A stretch of DNA of 64,000 nt from Acinetobacter baylyi DSM 14961 = CIP 107474. GTDB taxonomy: Bacteria; Pseudomonadota; Gammaproteobacteria; Pseudomonadales; Moraxellaceae. Numbering within the stretch: position 1 is the stretch's first letter; each line of letters opens with the position of its first letter. A model generated the notes under the pieces. The model saw only the letters and a list, made by a program, of their open reading frames with translations. It was not told where the DNA came from and searched no databases. Shown here piece after piece: positions 46,514 through 56,053 of this stretch. Both the position numbers and the translations under genes were made by a program. The DNA lies in NCBI RefSeq assembly GCF_000368685.1, contig NZ_KB849628.1, positions 202,442 through 266,441 on the forward strand, written 5' to 3'.

Positions 46514-47531
46514 AAAAAAACAATTGCAGCTCGGATATATTCCTCTTTTAGACTGCATTGCACTCCTTTGGGCCAAAGAACGTGGCTACTTTGAAGAAAT
46601 GGGATTAGATGTCACATTAGTCAAAGAAGCATCTTGGGCAAGTTTAAGGGATCGCCTGGCTTTTGGTATTTTAGATGCTGCTCACTGTCTCTCTGCAATG
46701 CTTCCTGCAGCCGCCATTGGTGAAGATCAAATTGGAATCCCACTCAAAACACCGTTGGTACTCAGTAAAAACCGTGCCTATATCAGCTTGAGCCAGAAAT
46801 TATGCTATGAGCTATCTATCCAAAACGCTGATAATGCCCAAGAAAATTCGGCAAAACTTGTAAAGTATCTTGAGCAAGAACAAAGCATAGCGCTTGCACA
46901 TGTATTTCATCATTCAATTCATCACTACTGTTTACGTGAATGGCTGGCATTAAGCCATCTAGACCTAGCTAAAGCCATTCAATTAAAAACCTTACCCCCA
47001 CCGTATATGCTTGATGCACTGGCATCTGCTTCAATTGATGGTTTTTGTGTAGGAGAACCGTGGAATACTCAAGGTGAAATTGAAGGATATAGCCAGATTG
47101 TTGCCTCTAGTCGAGATATTATTCCTGAAGTGGCCGATAAAGTTTTAGCTGTTACAGAAGAATGGGCAGCACATCATCCGAATACTGTGATTGCTTTAAC
47201 TGCAGCCATATTAAAAGCGCAACAAGAACTTGAAACCTTATCTAACCTTGAGCCCGTTTGGCAGATACTCATTAATTTTAATATTGTTCGCTTCCAATGT
47301 TCCAAATCGGTTCATGTTAAGTCTTACCATGCACTCGAACAGATCATTCGACATTTGGTTGTTGGACAAGCTGCTCCCTGTAGTGAAGATATGCTCTGGT
47401 TATTTGGACAAATGCAAAAATGGCATGATTTAACAATTGAGACAACAGCGCTTAACGAATTGAGTCAACGTTGTATTGATCAAAATAGTTTTGAGAAAGC
47501 CATGCAGCATGTTCAAAGTAACACGGGTTAA
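46500..47531 (+). CDS. nasS: NasS, nitrate-sensing partner of NasT
   Basis: 343 residues related to CmpA/NrtA nitrate-binding proteins. LGYIPLLDCIALLWAKERGYFEE near 11-33 and GFCVGEPWNTQGEIEG are typical. There is no signal peptide or lipobox, so it is cytoplasmic. This fits a sensor that binds NasT in the absence of nitrate, not a transport protein. Confidence 0.88.
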   Translation: MSQIEKKQLQLGYIPLLDCIALLWAKERGYFEEMGLDVTLVKEASWASLRDRLAFGILDAAHCLSAMLPAAAIGEDQIGIPLKTPLVLSKNRAYISLSQKLCYELSIQNADNAQENSAKLVKYLEQEQSIALAHVFHHSIHHYCLREWLALSHLDLAKAIQLKTLPPPYMLDALASASIDGFCVGEPWNTQGEIEGYSQIVASSRDIIPEVADKVLAVTEEWAAHHPNTVIALTAAILKAQQELETLSNLEPVWQILINFNIVRFQCSKSVHVKSYHALEQIIRHLVVGQAAPCSEDMLWLFGQMQKWHDLTIETTALNELSQRCIDQNSFEKAMQHVQSNTG

Positions 47532-47582
47532 TTTTGATACTGGGTAGTTGAATCAATCTCAGCCATTTAATTACTTGTAAGC

Positions 47583-47624
47583 AGTTTTGAATGTAGATTA
47601 AATATTTAATCTACAGTCAAAACT
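47583..47624. repeat. 42-bp near-perfect palindrome between nasS and the ydeP-type gene
   Basis: Two 21-base arms are complementary except for one pair, with no loop. The centre is GTAGATTAAATATTTAATCTAC and the ends are AGTTTTGA / TCAAAACT. It may be a terminator for nasTS or an operator for the downstream gene. The following ATTTATT is only weakly T-rich. Confidence 0.75.
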
Positions 47625-47706
47625 ATTTATTCAATCTTTACAATTTTTATCATCACATCTTAATTAATCATTTTAATATCTATTTAAAAGCTATCGAGAT
47701 GCACAT

Positions 47707-50097
47707 ATGGACAGCCGAGAAACCACAACAGAAGATAATAATGCGAGTTATGCACGTATCGAACCCTATGATCAACCCGCAGGCGGTTGGGGTGCTTTAC
47801 TCAGTGTTGCAAGAAATTTAAAACGTCAAGAAACATTTAAAAAAGGATCCATTTCATTACTTAATATTAATCAACCCACAGGTTTTGATTGTCCTGGTTG
47901 CGCTTGGCCTGAAAAAAAAGACACCCATACCTTTAATTTCTGCGAAAACGGCGCCAAAGCCGTTGCATTTGAAGCCACCAGTAAACGTGTCACACCAGAG
48001 TTTTTTGCAACGCATACCGTAAGCTGGCTCAAAGAACAAAGTGACTTTTTTCTAGAAGATGCTGGGCGTATCACCGACCCTATGCGTTACGATGCAGCAA
48101 CCGACAAATATGTTCCTATTTCATAGGATGATGCGTTTCAGTTAATTGCCAAGCATTTGCAGGCACTCGATCATCCAAACGAAGCCGCGTTTTATACCTC
48201 TGGTCGTACCAGTAACGAAGCTGCATTTTTATATCAGCTTTTTGTCAGAAATTTTGGAACAAATAATTTTCCAGATTGCTCGAACATGTGTCACGAAGCG
48301 ACCAGTGTTGGTTTGAAAGACGCTATTGGTCTTGGAAAAGGTACGGTTACACTGGATGACTTTGATCAAGCTGACGCAATTTTTAGCTTCGGTCATAACC
48401 CTGGAACCAATCATCCGCGTATGCTGGCAACCTTACGTGAAGTATCGAAACGTGGTGGAACCATTATTGCAATTAACCCGCTTAAAGAGCGTGGTTTAGA
48501 AAGATTTCAAGATCCTCAAGCCCCACTTGAAATGATGACCAATGGTAGTACACCGATCAGCCGTTATTATTTTCAACCTAAAGTAGGCGGCGACTATGCC
48601 ATTATGTTTGGCATGCTCAAACATCTGGATGAATGGGATCAAATCAATCTGTCTAAAGGTAAACCAAGTGTGTTTGATCGTGATTTTATCGCGCTCAATA
48701 CCGTAGGTTTTGAAGACATGCTAACCGAAATTCGTAATACTTCTTGGTCGGAGATCCATCCACATACTGGGCTTACACCCGAACATCTTGAAGCACTGTC
48801 AAAACTCTATCTCGAATCACAGCGTGCCATTTTCTGCTGGGGTATGGGAATCACCCAACATCGTCATGGCACGGTTAATGTGCACATGCTTGCTAATCTG
48901 ATGCTTGCCCGTGGCCACATTGGACGTCCTGGCGCAGGTTTAGCGCCTATTCGTGGTCATAGCAATGTACAGGGTGATCGCACAATGGGAATCAATGAGC
49001 GTCCAGGCGCCAAAATGCTGGATAGTATTGATCGCGTTTTTGGCATTCAGTCTCCACGTGAAGATGGGCTGGGTGTTGTAGAAACCATCAAAGCGATGGC
49101 TGAAGGTCAAGTAAAAGTATTTATCGGTCTAGGTGGAAATTTTGCCGTAGCTACACCTGATAGCGACTATACACAACAAGCATTACGTGCATGTAAATTA
49201 ACCGTACATATCACCACAAAAATGAACCGTAGCCACTTGGTGTGTGGTGAAGACGCCCTAATGCTCCCTTGCCTGGGTCGAACTGAAATTGATACGCAAA
49301 AACACGGCCCACAAGCGATTTCTGTTGAAGATTCGATGAGCAATGTGCATCTTTCAGCAGGACGTAACGAACCAATTTCTTCAGATTTACTATCAGAACC
49401 CGACATTGTCGCCAGAATTGCAGAAGCAACATTACCTGATAGTCAGATCAAATGGCGCTGGTATGTTGAAAGCTATGACCGTATTCGTGATGCAATATCT
49501 GAAGTGTTTGATGAATTCCATGACTTTAATCAACGCGTCTATCAACCTGGAGGATTTCACCTTGAGCACCCTGCCAATCAGCATGTGTGGAATACCCCTA
49601 AAGGCAAAGCCCAATTTTTAATTACACCGATTTCAGAAGTGTATGCAGATAAAGAACATCAATTTGCAGATACTTACTCAAAAGCTAAAGTTTATACACT
49701 CATGACTACACGCTCACATGATCAGTATAATACAACGCTATATGGTCTAGATGACCGTTATCGTGGGGTATTCGGTCAGCGCCGTGTACTCTTTATGAAT
49801 GAACAGGATATTCAAGAAGCAGGCTTTCAGGCAGACCAATGGGTCGATATTGAAAGTATCTATTCCGATGGACTCAAACGTATTGTCCGTAGCTTTAAAA
49901 TCGTACCGTACAATATTCCAAGGGGAAGTATGGCGGCCTATTATCCAGAAACAAACCCCTTGGTGGCTTTAAGCAGTCATGACAAATACGCAAAAATACC
50001 TGCATCCAAAAGTATTCCTGTAATCTTACATCCTGGTCAAGCGCCAGAACATTTTAATCTCGCTGCGCCCGTCGATCCTGAACATGCAAATGGATAG
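47707..50097 (+). pseudogene. FdhF/YdeP family molybdopterin oxidoreductase interrupted by an amber codon
   Basis: A frame of 797 codons including its terminal stop, of YdeP type, is open except for TAG at 48124-48126 (codon 140). The break is between YVPIS and DDAFQLIAKHL, where relatives have YVPISWDDAF. One G-to-A change in TGG explains it. The N-terminal part has the family Cys motif FDCPGCAWPE. The rest has molybdopterin motifs (NPLKERGLERF, GHIGRPGAGLAPIRGHSNVQGDRT) and the C-terminal dinucleotide domain. The codon is TAG and not TGA, so it is not selenocysteine. A TTG restart at 48157 would omit the N-terminal metal site. It overlaps fdhD by 14 bases. Confidence 0.88.
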
Positions 50098-50911
50098 TTT
50101 AACCGAAACGACAAATGCCTTGAGTAATGATACTCATGCTCAAGGCTATCAAAGCGTTTCCACTACTCGGCATGTCGGTCACATACGTGAGGTTGTGTAT
50201 GACTGTGTAGTAGAGGAATTCCCTGTTGCTTTAATCTATAACGGGATCTCTCATGCAGTCATGATGACAACGCCGCTCGATCTTGAAGTGTTTGCAATTG
50301 GATTTAGTCTGACAGAAGCCATTATTGATCATCCACGACAGATTTATGATATTGAAATTATAAAAAGCGATTTGGGCATACAGGTAGAAATAACAATCGC
50401 GTCTGAGGCATTTATAAAGTTAAAAACACATAGACGTACACTTGCAGGTCAAACGGGTTGTGGTATATGTGGCATCGAGAGTTTGCAACAGATTCAACAT
50501 ACCTTTCCCCCAGTGACTCATGATTTTTTTGTACACTGGCTAGATCAAATACCAGATGCCATGGTTCAATTACAGCAGCAGCAACCAATTTCTGCTGTCA
50601 CGGGAGGTGCACATGCGGCAGCTTGGGTCGTGAATGGTAACATTCTAACTGTGTTTGAAGATGTGGGACGTCATAATGCTCTCGATAAACTTCTCGGCCA
50701 TTTGGTCAAGCATGATATCGATCGCTCACAAGGGTTTGTCTTAATGACAAGTCGGGCAAGTTATGAGCTTGTTAAAAAATGTGCGCAACTTAACATTTCA
50801 CTTTTGGCTACCATTTCTGCGCCTACAAGCTTAGCGATAGAGCTTGCGAAGCGTAGTGGCCTAAAACTGGCTAGTTTTTGCCGTCAGTCTCGTTATGTGG
50901 TTTACTCATAA
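50084..50911 (+). CDS. fdhD: FdhD, sulfur carrier for formate dehydrogenase-type enzymes
   Basis: 275 residues. The functional CxxC loop is GCGICG near 126-131, with TGGAHAAAWV and EDVGRHNALDKLLG near 193-206. It transfers sulfur to the bis-MGD cofactor of FdhF-type enzymes. It overlaps the 3' end of the ydeP-type gene by 14 bases, so the pair is translationally linked. The start may be the second ATG at 50090. Confidence 0.93.
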   Translation: MQMDSLTETTNALSNDTHAQGYQSVSTTRHVGHIREVVYDCVVEEFPVALIYNGISHAVMMTTPLDLEVFAIGFSLTEAIIDHPRQIYDIEIIKSDLGIQVEITIASEAFIKLKTHRRTLAGQTGCGICGIESLQQIQHTFPPVTHDFFVHWLDQIPDAMVQLQQQQPISAVTGGAHAAAWVVNGNILTVFEDVGRHNALDKLLGHLVKHDIDRSQGFVLMTSRASYELVKKCAQLNISLLATISAPTSLAIELAKRSGLKLASFCRQSRYVVYS

Positions 50912-50938
50912 CACCACGTTAATAGGACTCGATTTACG

Positions 50939-51130
50939 TTATTCATGTTTGAGATCATATGCCACAATCGCAGTATACTTGTAAAAATCGTTTTCAGATC
51001 CGACATAAGCATGGCTAATTGACTTTATTTCAATACAGCGTTTGTTGCGATGTTCGTAATCAATCCAGTGATTAATGTCTGTCTCAAGTTTGCTAAATAC
51101 GTTAGTTTCAAATATTTTAACCTGCTGCAT
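50939..51130 (-). CDS. Small protein, possibly Cse60/DUF2758-like
   Basis: 63 residues from the ATG at 51130 (an ATG five codons upstream, at 51145, is also possible). The layout, QVKIFETNVFSKLETDINHWI then IKSISHAYVG and YKYTAIVAYD, recalls small DUF2758/Cse60 proteins that begin with a VKIFE strand. No function is known. It converges on fdhD and is followed by nothing on its strand until glnS far off. Confidence 0.55.
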   Translation of the reverse strand: MQQVKIFETNVFSKLETDINHWIDYEHRNKRCIEIKSISHAYVGSENDFYKYTAIVAYDLKHE

Positions 51131-51404
51131 GTGCCTAATCTCCATGGCTATATCAATGTTTTGAGGTCGATTTCCCTATTACATGATTATTTATACCAGA
51201 TCTAGTCTATATCAATCTTGTAATATTAAAGCATGCGCACTGCTCAATTAACAATACAACTTATTTTTTGTGGTTATGCTGGATTTTTATTCCAATTCAT
51301 CTTAAAGATACAAATTTTGAAGTTACTGTCATAAATATTCGTTATACTTTCAACATTCATCGCAATCAAGTTACTGCTGGTACACTTTTTTGGTTTTGGA
51401 GCAC

Positions 51405-51935
51405 ATGCAACAGCACATTAAACGTTATCCCATAGGTGCACATCTGGTCATCTATCATCTAGGATATAGCCACCATGGTATTTATGCGGGTCGTGGTCGT
51501 GTAATCCATTATTCTGGATTTGCCCATCTTTTTAAAAAAAAGCCAATTGAAATCACGACACTGCAGAAATTTTCTCACGGAAAAAAAATCCATATCCGTA
51601 TCTATGATCAACCCAAATATAAGGGCCGAACTGTTGTACGCCGAATGCGCTCACGCATACATGAAAATCACTATCATCTCATTATCAATAACTGTGAACA
51701 TTTATGCTCATGGGCAATTACAGGCGTTGAGAATAGCCATCAAGTGGTTAAAATGATGAACCGCCTGACTACAATTGGCTATCTCAGCTCAATCATGAGT
51801 TATATGAACAGCTTATTCCTCACGATTGCCACCACTTGTTTTGCACTCGTACTTTATATCAAGAAAAAATTAAGAGATAAGGCCAAAATGAAAGTACCTG
51901 ATTCTATTTTTTATCATGAAGAACATAAAAAATAA
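51405..51935 (+). CDS. LRAT-family (lecithin retinol acyltransferase-like NlpC/P60) protein with C-terminal membrane anchor
   Basis: 176 residues from ATG 51405, with GGAG just upstream at short spacing; a TTG at 51390 is possible. The catalytic His is in YSHHGIYAGRGRVIHYSG near 24-41, and the Cys motif is NNCEHLCSW near 98-106. A hydrophobic helix near 136-156 is followed by a basic end. The H-box plus NCEH form is that of LRAT/HRASLS thiol acyltransferases or phospholipases. The bacterial role is unknown. It stands alone with its own terminator. Confidence 0.82.
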   Translation: MQQHIKRYPIGAHLVIYHLGYSHHGIYAGRGRVIHYSGFAHLFKKKPIEITTLQKFSHGKKIHIRIYDQPKYKGRTVVRRMRSRIHENHYHLIINNCEHLCSWAITGVENSHQVVKMMNRLTTIGYLSSIMSYMNSLFLTIATTCFALVLYIKKKLRDKAKMKVPDSIFYHEEHKK

Positions 51936-51960
51936 GCTGCGTTATTCGACAGCTTATTTT
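51930..51960 (+). terminator. Terminator overlapping the LRAT gene stop
   Basis: AAATAAGCTG and CAGCTTATTT form a perfect 10-bp stem with a 10-base loop, followed by a T at 51960. The stop TAA is within the left arm. Confidence 0.65.
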
Positions 51961-52020
51961 AAAAAGACTTTTATCCTGTTTTATAAGACCCTTGTGCTGA
52001 GGTAAAGCGTTGCTACATTT

Positions 52021-52096
52021 CCCTGCGGGACCTTGCTAAAAAATAAGACTGTCGCGCTTTACCCTGCGGGGCCTTGCGAAAAAATAAGGCTGTCGC
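52021..52096. repeat. Two 35-bp direct repeats after glnS
   Basis: Copies at 52021-52055 and 52062-52096 begin CCCTGCGGG and end CTGTCGC, with a period of 41 and three mismatches. Copy two forms half of the glnS terminator hairpin. Confidence 0.8.
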
Positions 52097-52107
52097 CTTA
52101 TTTTTTC
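52083..52107 (-). terminator. Intrinsic terminator of glnS
   Basis: On the minus strand AAAATAAGGC-GACA-GCCTTATTTTTT follows the last Lys codons. The stop codon TAA lies within the first arm of the stem, and the stem ends in a T-run. Confidence 0.8.
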
Positions 52108-53825
52108 TCAGGTTTGAAGCTATCTTTTAGGTCTAAAATACGGTTAAACACTGGTTTTTCTGAAGTGTGATCATGCTGATCTGCTACAAAATAACCTTCG
52201 CGCTCAAACTGAAAGCGTTGTTCAGGTGATGCTTGTGCCAATGCTGGCTCAATATAGGCCTGAACGACTTGTAATGAGTCAGGATTCAAATTGGCAAGAA
52301 AGTCATCATCTGCATCAGGTGCAGCTTCTGTAAATAGGCGATCATAAATACGCACTTCCGCAGGAAGTCCTTTGGTTGCAGATACCCAATGAATCACCCC
52401 TTTTACCTTACGACCTTCGGGGTTTTTACCTAAAGTGTCTGGATCAATTGAACATTTAAGCTCAATGACTTCACCCTGTTCATCTTTGACCACTTCATCG
52501 CATTTGATCACGTAAGCATGACGCAAACGTACTTCACCACCTGGAATCAAACGTTTAAAGCCTTTTGGTGGCACTTCTTCAAAGTCTTTGCGGTCAATAT
52601 AAAGCTCAGATGTTAGTGGAATAACACGTTCGCCCATATCGACATTCGGATGGCGTGCATGCACAAGATCAAGTGTTTCTGGCAAATTGGTTAAGGTGAC
52701 TTTCAACGGATTGAGTACAGCCATGCCACGGCTTGCAGTATTTTCGAGCGACTGACGAATACAGAATTCGAGCATTGCAACATCCACAATACCATCCGTT
52801 TTAGATACACCTACACGCTTACAAAAATCACGCAAGCCTTCAGAGGTAAATCCACGACGGCGCATACCGACGACTGTTGGCATACGCGGATCATCCCAAC
52901 CATTTACAAAACCACCTTCGACCAGACGGCGTAACTTACGCTTAGAGGTAATGGTGTAATCGATGTTTAAACGAGATGATTCATACTGGCGTGGTACTGC
53001 TTCTGAATGAACTTTTTCAATCACCCAGTCATAAAATGGACGATGATCTTGGAACTCAAGCGTACATAACGAATGCGTAACACCTTCAATCGCATCAGAT
53101 AACGGATGCGCATAGTCATACATTGGATAGATTTTCCATGTATCACCTGTTTGATGGTGCTCTGAATGCAGAATACGATACAAAATTGGATCACGCATAT
53201 GTACATTCGGGCTTGCCATATCAATTTTGGCACGTAAAACAGCTTGACCTTCCTGATAAGTCCCATCTTTCATTTTTTCAAAATGTTGAAGGTTTTCTTC
53301 TACACTCGCATCACGGTAAGGAGAGTTTTTACCTGGCTCTACAAAGTTACCACGGTTCAGCTTAATTTCTTCGGGTGTTTGCAAGTCGACATAGGCATCA
53401 CCTTGTTTAATCAGTTGTACCGCCCACGTATAAAGCTGGTCGAAGTAGCTCGATGCATAACGTGGTTCATCTTTCCATTCAAAACCAAGCCATTTTACGT
53501 CGTTGGCAATCCCATCGACATATTCCTGCTCTTCTGCATCTGGGTTGGTATCATCAAATCTGAGATTACAATAACCACCAAATTCTTCAGCAACGCCAAA
53601 ATTAAGACAAATGGCCTTAACATGACCAATATGCAAATAACCGTTTGGTTCAGGTGGAAAACGAGTGACCACAGTTTGGGTACGACCTTCGTTCAAATCT
53701 TCTGTGATGACTTGTCTGACAAAATCTAAGCCTGCCTGTTGTTCTTGCTGCGCAGAATCGACAGATGTATGAGTATTCGTTGTCGGAGAATTGGGCAGAG
53801 TTGAAACAACATCATTTGGCTTCAT
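52098..53825 (-). CDS. glnS: Glutaminyl-tRNA synthetase
   Basis: 575 residues (E. coli 554). It has the class I HIGH motif region [17 protein letters not shown] near 57-73 and the KMSKS-equivalent [10 protein letters not shown] near 291-300, followed by the two anticodon-binding beta-barrel domains. The N-terminal extension of about 30 polar residues precedes the conserved core. It charges tRNA-Gln. It is divergent from ppiB. Confidence 0.96.
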   Translation of the reverse strand: MKPNDVVSTLPNSPTTNTHTSVDSAQQEQQAGLDFVRQVITEDLNEGRTQTVVTRFPPEPNGYLHIGHVKAICLNFGVAEEFGGYCNLRFDDTNPDAEEQEYVDGIANDVKWLGFEWKDEPRYASSYFDQLYTWAVQLIKQGDAYVDLQTPEEIKLNRGNFVEPGKNSPYRDASVEENLQHFEKMKDGTYQEGQAVLRAKIDMASPNVHMRDPILYRILHSEHHQTGDTWKIYPMYDYAHPLSDAIEGVTHSLCTLEFQDHRPFYDWVIEKVHSEAVPRQYESSRLNIDYTITSKRKLRRLVEGGFVNGWDDPRMPTVVGMRRRGFTSEGLRDFCKRVGVSKTDGIVDVAMLEFCIRQSLENTASRGMAVLNPLKVTLTNLPETLDLVHARHPNVDMGERVIPLTSELYIDRKDFEEVPPKGFKRLIPGGEVRLRHAYVIKCDEVVKDEQGEVIELKCSIDPDTLGKNPEGRKVKGVIHWVSATKGLPAEVRIYDRLFTEAAPDADDDFLANLNPDSLQVVQAYIEPALAQASPEQRFQFEREGYFVADQHDHTSEKPVFNRILDLKDSFKPEKK

Positions 53826-53992
53826 ATAAATATTTCACTTCTTTACAGTTAAAATTTGACTGAATGAAACGTAATCTTTGTTTTTATCAAAGAAATTTAC
53901 GTTTTTTACTTGCTATGTAGTTTACAGTTTGCTTATGCTTCTCTCAACCAAAAAACCCATGGCTTTCGTGTCCATGATTAGGAGATTATGTA

Positions 53993-54502
53993 ATGAGTTT
54001 TCCTCAAGTCGAATTAAACACCAATAAAGGTCGTATTGTTCTTGAGCTTAACCCTGAAAAAGCGCCTAAAACAGTTGCTAACTTCTTGGAATATGTTCGT
54101 GATGGTTTCTATGACGGCGTGATTTTTCACCGCGTCATTGATGGTTTTATGATCCAAGGCGGCGGCATGGACGAAAACTTCAAAGAAAAAGCCACTCGTG
54201 ATGCAATTGAAAACGAAGCTGACAATGGTTTGAGCAATGATGAAGGTACGATTGCTATGGCACGTACTCAAGCACCTCACTCTGCTTCTGCTCAATTCTT
54301 TATTAATGTGAAAAACAACTCTTTCCTTAACCACACAGGTAAAACTGCGCAAGGTTGGGGTTATGCGGTGTTTGGTAAAGTTGTTGAAGGTCTGGACGTT
54401 GTAACTGCAATTAAAAACGTTCGTACTGGCAACCGTGGCTATCACGCTGATGTACCTTTAGAAAATGTTGTCATTGAATCTGCTAAAATTATCGCTGAAT
54501 AA
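53993..54502 (+). CDS. ppiB: Cytoplasmic peptidyl-prolyl isomerase, cyclophilin type
   Basis: 169 residues. It has [13 protein letters not shown] near 45-57, [19 protein letters not shown] near 89-107 and the [11 protein letters not shown] segment. There is no signal peptide, so it is the PpiB form. It starts well after the glnS promoter region and is followed by lpxH after 19 bases, probably cotranscribed. Confidence 0.94.
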   Translation: MSFPQVELNTNKGRIVLELNPEKAPKTVANFLEYVRDGFYDGVIFHRVIDGFMIQGGGMDENFKEKATRDAIENEADNGLSNDEGTIAMARTQAPHSASAQFFINVKNNSFLNHTGKTAQGWGYAVFGKVVEGLDVVTAIKNVRTGNRGYHADVPLENVVIESAKIIAE

Positions 54503-54521
54503 TTTTTAAACGGATTATTTT

Positions 54522-55250
54522 GTGACTTATTTGTTTATTTCAGATTTACATTTGTCACCTGAACACCCTCGACTCATTCGAGGGTTTTTAGATTTATTAC
54601 AATCTTATCAAGACCGACATACTCAGCTTTATATCTTGGGCGACTGGTTTAATGCCTGGATTGGCGATGATTATACTGCCCCCTGGCTGGATGAAATCGT
54701 AGAAAAACTTCAGGATTTTCATCGACACGGCAATCAAGTCTATTTTCAGGTGGGTAATCGTGACTTTGCATTGGGATATGATTTTTTAAAGCAATTTCAT
54801 GGCATTTTACTTCCTGATATCTATACGCTTAATATCTCTGGTGTCACGTATAGGCTCGAGCATGGCGATGCACTATGTACAGATGATGTCGCTTATCAAC
54901 GCTTCAAAAAGATCATTCGAAATCCTTATCTTATTGCATTATTAAAACGTACGCCGTTAAGTTTTAGACAGAAACTGGCCAATGGCTTTCGTAAAAAAAG
55001 TCATGATGACAAGCAACAAAAAACTTATGCCATTATGGATGTACATCCCAAAGCTGTCGAAACTGCGCTATTTGATGTCGATATTTTAATTCATGGTCAT
55101 ACTCACCGCCCTGCAATACATCCTTTGGGACAAAAAACCCGAATCGTTTTAGGGGATTGGCGAGAAAAAACAAATCAAGCCATGATTTTAGAAATCGATG
55201 AACAAGGTCACCAAAATTTTATTCAATGGAATATTAGTTCATCACGCTAA
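54522..55250 (+). CDS. lpxH: UDP-2,3-diacylglucosamine diphosphatase LpxH
   Basis: 242 residues with a GTG start. Metallophosphoesterase motifs are FISDLHLSPEHPR near 4-16, LGDWFNAWIGDD near 40-51, GNRDFALG and HGHTHRPA near 194-201. It makes lipid X in lipid A biosynthesis at the inner membrane. It follows ppiB by 19 bases. Confidence 0.93.
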   Translation: MTYLFISDLHLSPEHPRLIRGFLDLLQSYQDRHTQLYILGDWFNAWIGDDYTAPWLDEIVEKLQDFHRHGNQVYFQVGNRDFALGYDFLKQFHGILLPDIYTLNISGVTYRLEHGDALCTDDVAYQRFKKIIRNPYLIALLKRTPLSFRQKLANGFRKKSHDDKQQKTYAIMDVHPKAVETALFDVDILIHGHTHRPAIHPLGQKTRIVLGDWREKTNQAMILEIDEQGHQNFIQWNISSSR

Positions 55251-55354
55251 AAATCTATTTTGTTACCTCAATTTTTATTTGAAAGCATTTCATCTGATAA
55301 TTTTTCGATTTATGATCATGTTTTATCTAACCTTTAAATATGAGGGACATGATC

Positions 55355-56008
55355 ATGAACTTACTAGAGACCGCAAAAAGTCGTTATACCACCAAAGCTT
55401 ATGATCGCAGTAAAATAATTCCCTTAGATCAATTTGAGCGTTTACTCAAGGTTTTGCGTTTAACTCCCTCTTCTGTCAATATTCAGCCGTGGCATTTCTT
55501 AATCGCAGAAAGTGAGCAAGCTAAAGCGCGTGTTGCCAAAGCCATGACTGGACGTTATGCCTATAATGCACCCAAAGTGCTAGAGTCTTCACATACCATT
55601 GTTTTTTGCACCCGCACTGATGTCACACATGAACATCTTGAACAACTTCTTGAGCAAGATGATTTAAGCGGACGTTTTAAAGATGAAAGTGCAAAAGAAG
55701 GCCAACGTCAGACCCGTGCAGGCTATGTCGAATATTATCGCAATGAGCAACAAAACCTGTATGGATGGATGGAAAACCAAACCTTTATCGCGCTCGGGCA
55801 GCTTTTATTGGCAGCGGGGTTAGAAGATGTTGATGCAACACCAATGGGTGGTTTCGATGAAGATATCTTAAATCAAGAATTTGGATTAACAGAAAAAGGG
55901 TTTCGTGCGTCTGTTGTAGTTGCATTAGGTTATCGCAGTGAAGCTGACTTTAATGCAAAATTACCGAAATCACGTTTAAGCGATGACATCATTTTTACTA
56001 AAATTTAA
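55355..56008 (+). CDS. Oxygen-insensitive NAD(P)H nitroreductase (NfsB-like)
   Basis: 217 residues from ATG 55355, exactly the NfsB length, with GAGGG eight bases upstream. It has SRYTTKAYDRSKII near 9-22, LTPSSVNIQPWHF near 37-49 and the C-terminal GLTEKGFRASVVVALGYR. It is an FMN enzyme acting on nitro compounds or quinones. Two earlier in-frame ATGs (55340 and 55349) are less well placed. Confidence 0.9.
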   Translation: MNLLETAKSRYTTKAYDRSKIIPLDQFERLLKVLRLTPSSVNIQPWHFLIAESEQAKARVAKAMTGRYAYNAPKVLESSHTIVFCTRTDVTHEHLEQLLEQDDLSGRFKDESAKEGQRQTRAGYVEYYRNEQQNLYGWMENQTFIALGQLLLAAGLEDVDATPMGGFDEDILNQEFGLTEKGFRASVVVALGYRSEADFNAKLPKSRLSDDIIFTKI

Positions 56009-56016
56009 CCTAGAAA

Positions 56017-56051
56017 AAGGTCATCTGGTCTATTAATAACCCGATGACCTT
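56017..56051. terminator. Hairpin between nfsB-like and DMT genes
   Basis: AAGGTCATC and GATGACCTT form a 9-bp stem with a 17-base loop between two convergent genes. T-runs are short, so efficiency is uncertain. Confidence 0.5.
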
Positions 56052-56053
56052 GT

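Noticed and set aside
48124..48126. Selenocysteine codon in a formate dehydrogenase
   Set aside because: The codon is TAG, not TGA, and the position corresponds to a conserved Trp, not to the active site Cys/Sec.
48157..50097. Separate oxidoreductase gene starting at a TTG
   Set aside because: It is in the same frame as the upstream piece and continues the same protein across one amber codon, so it is better seen as one interrupted gene.
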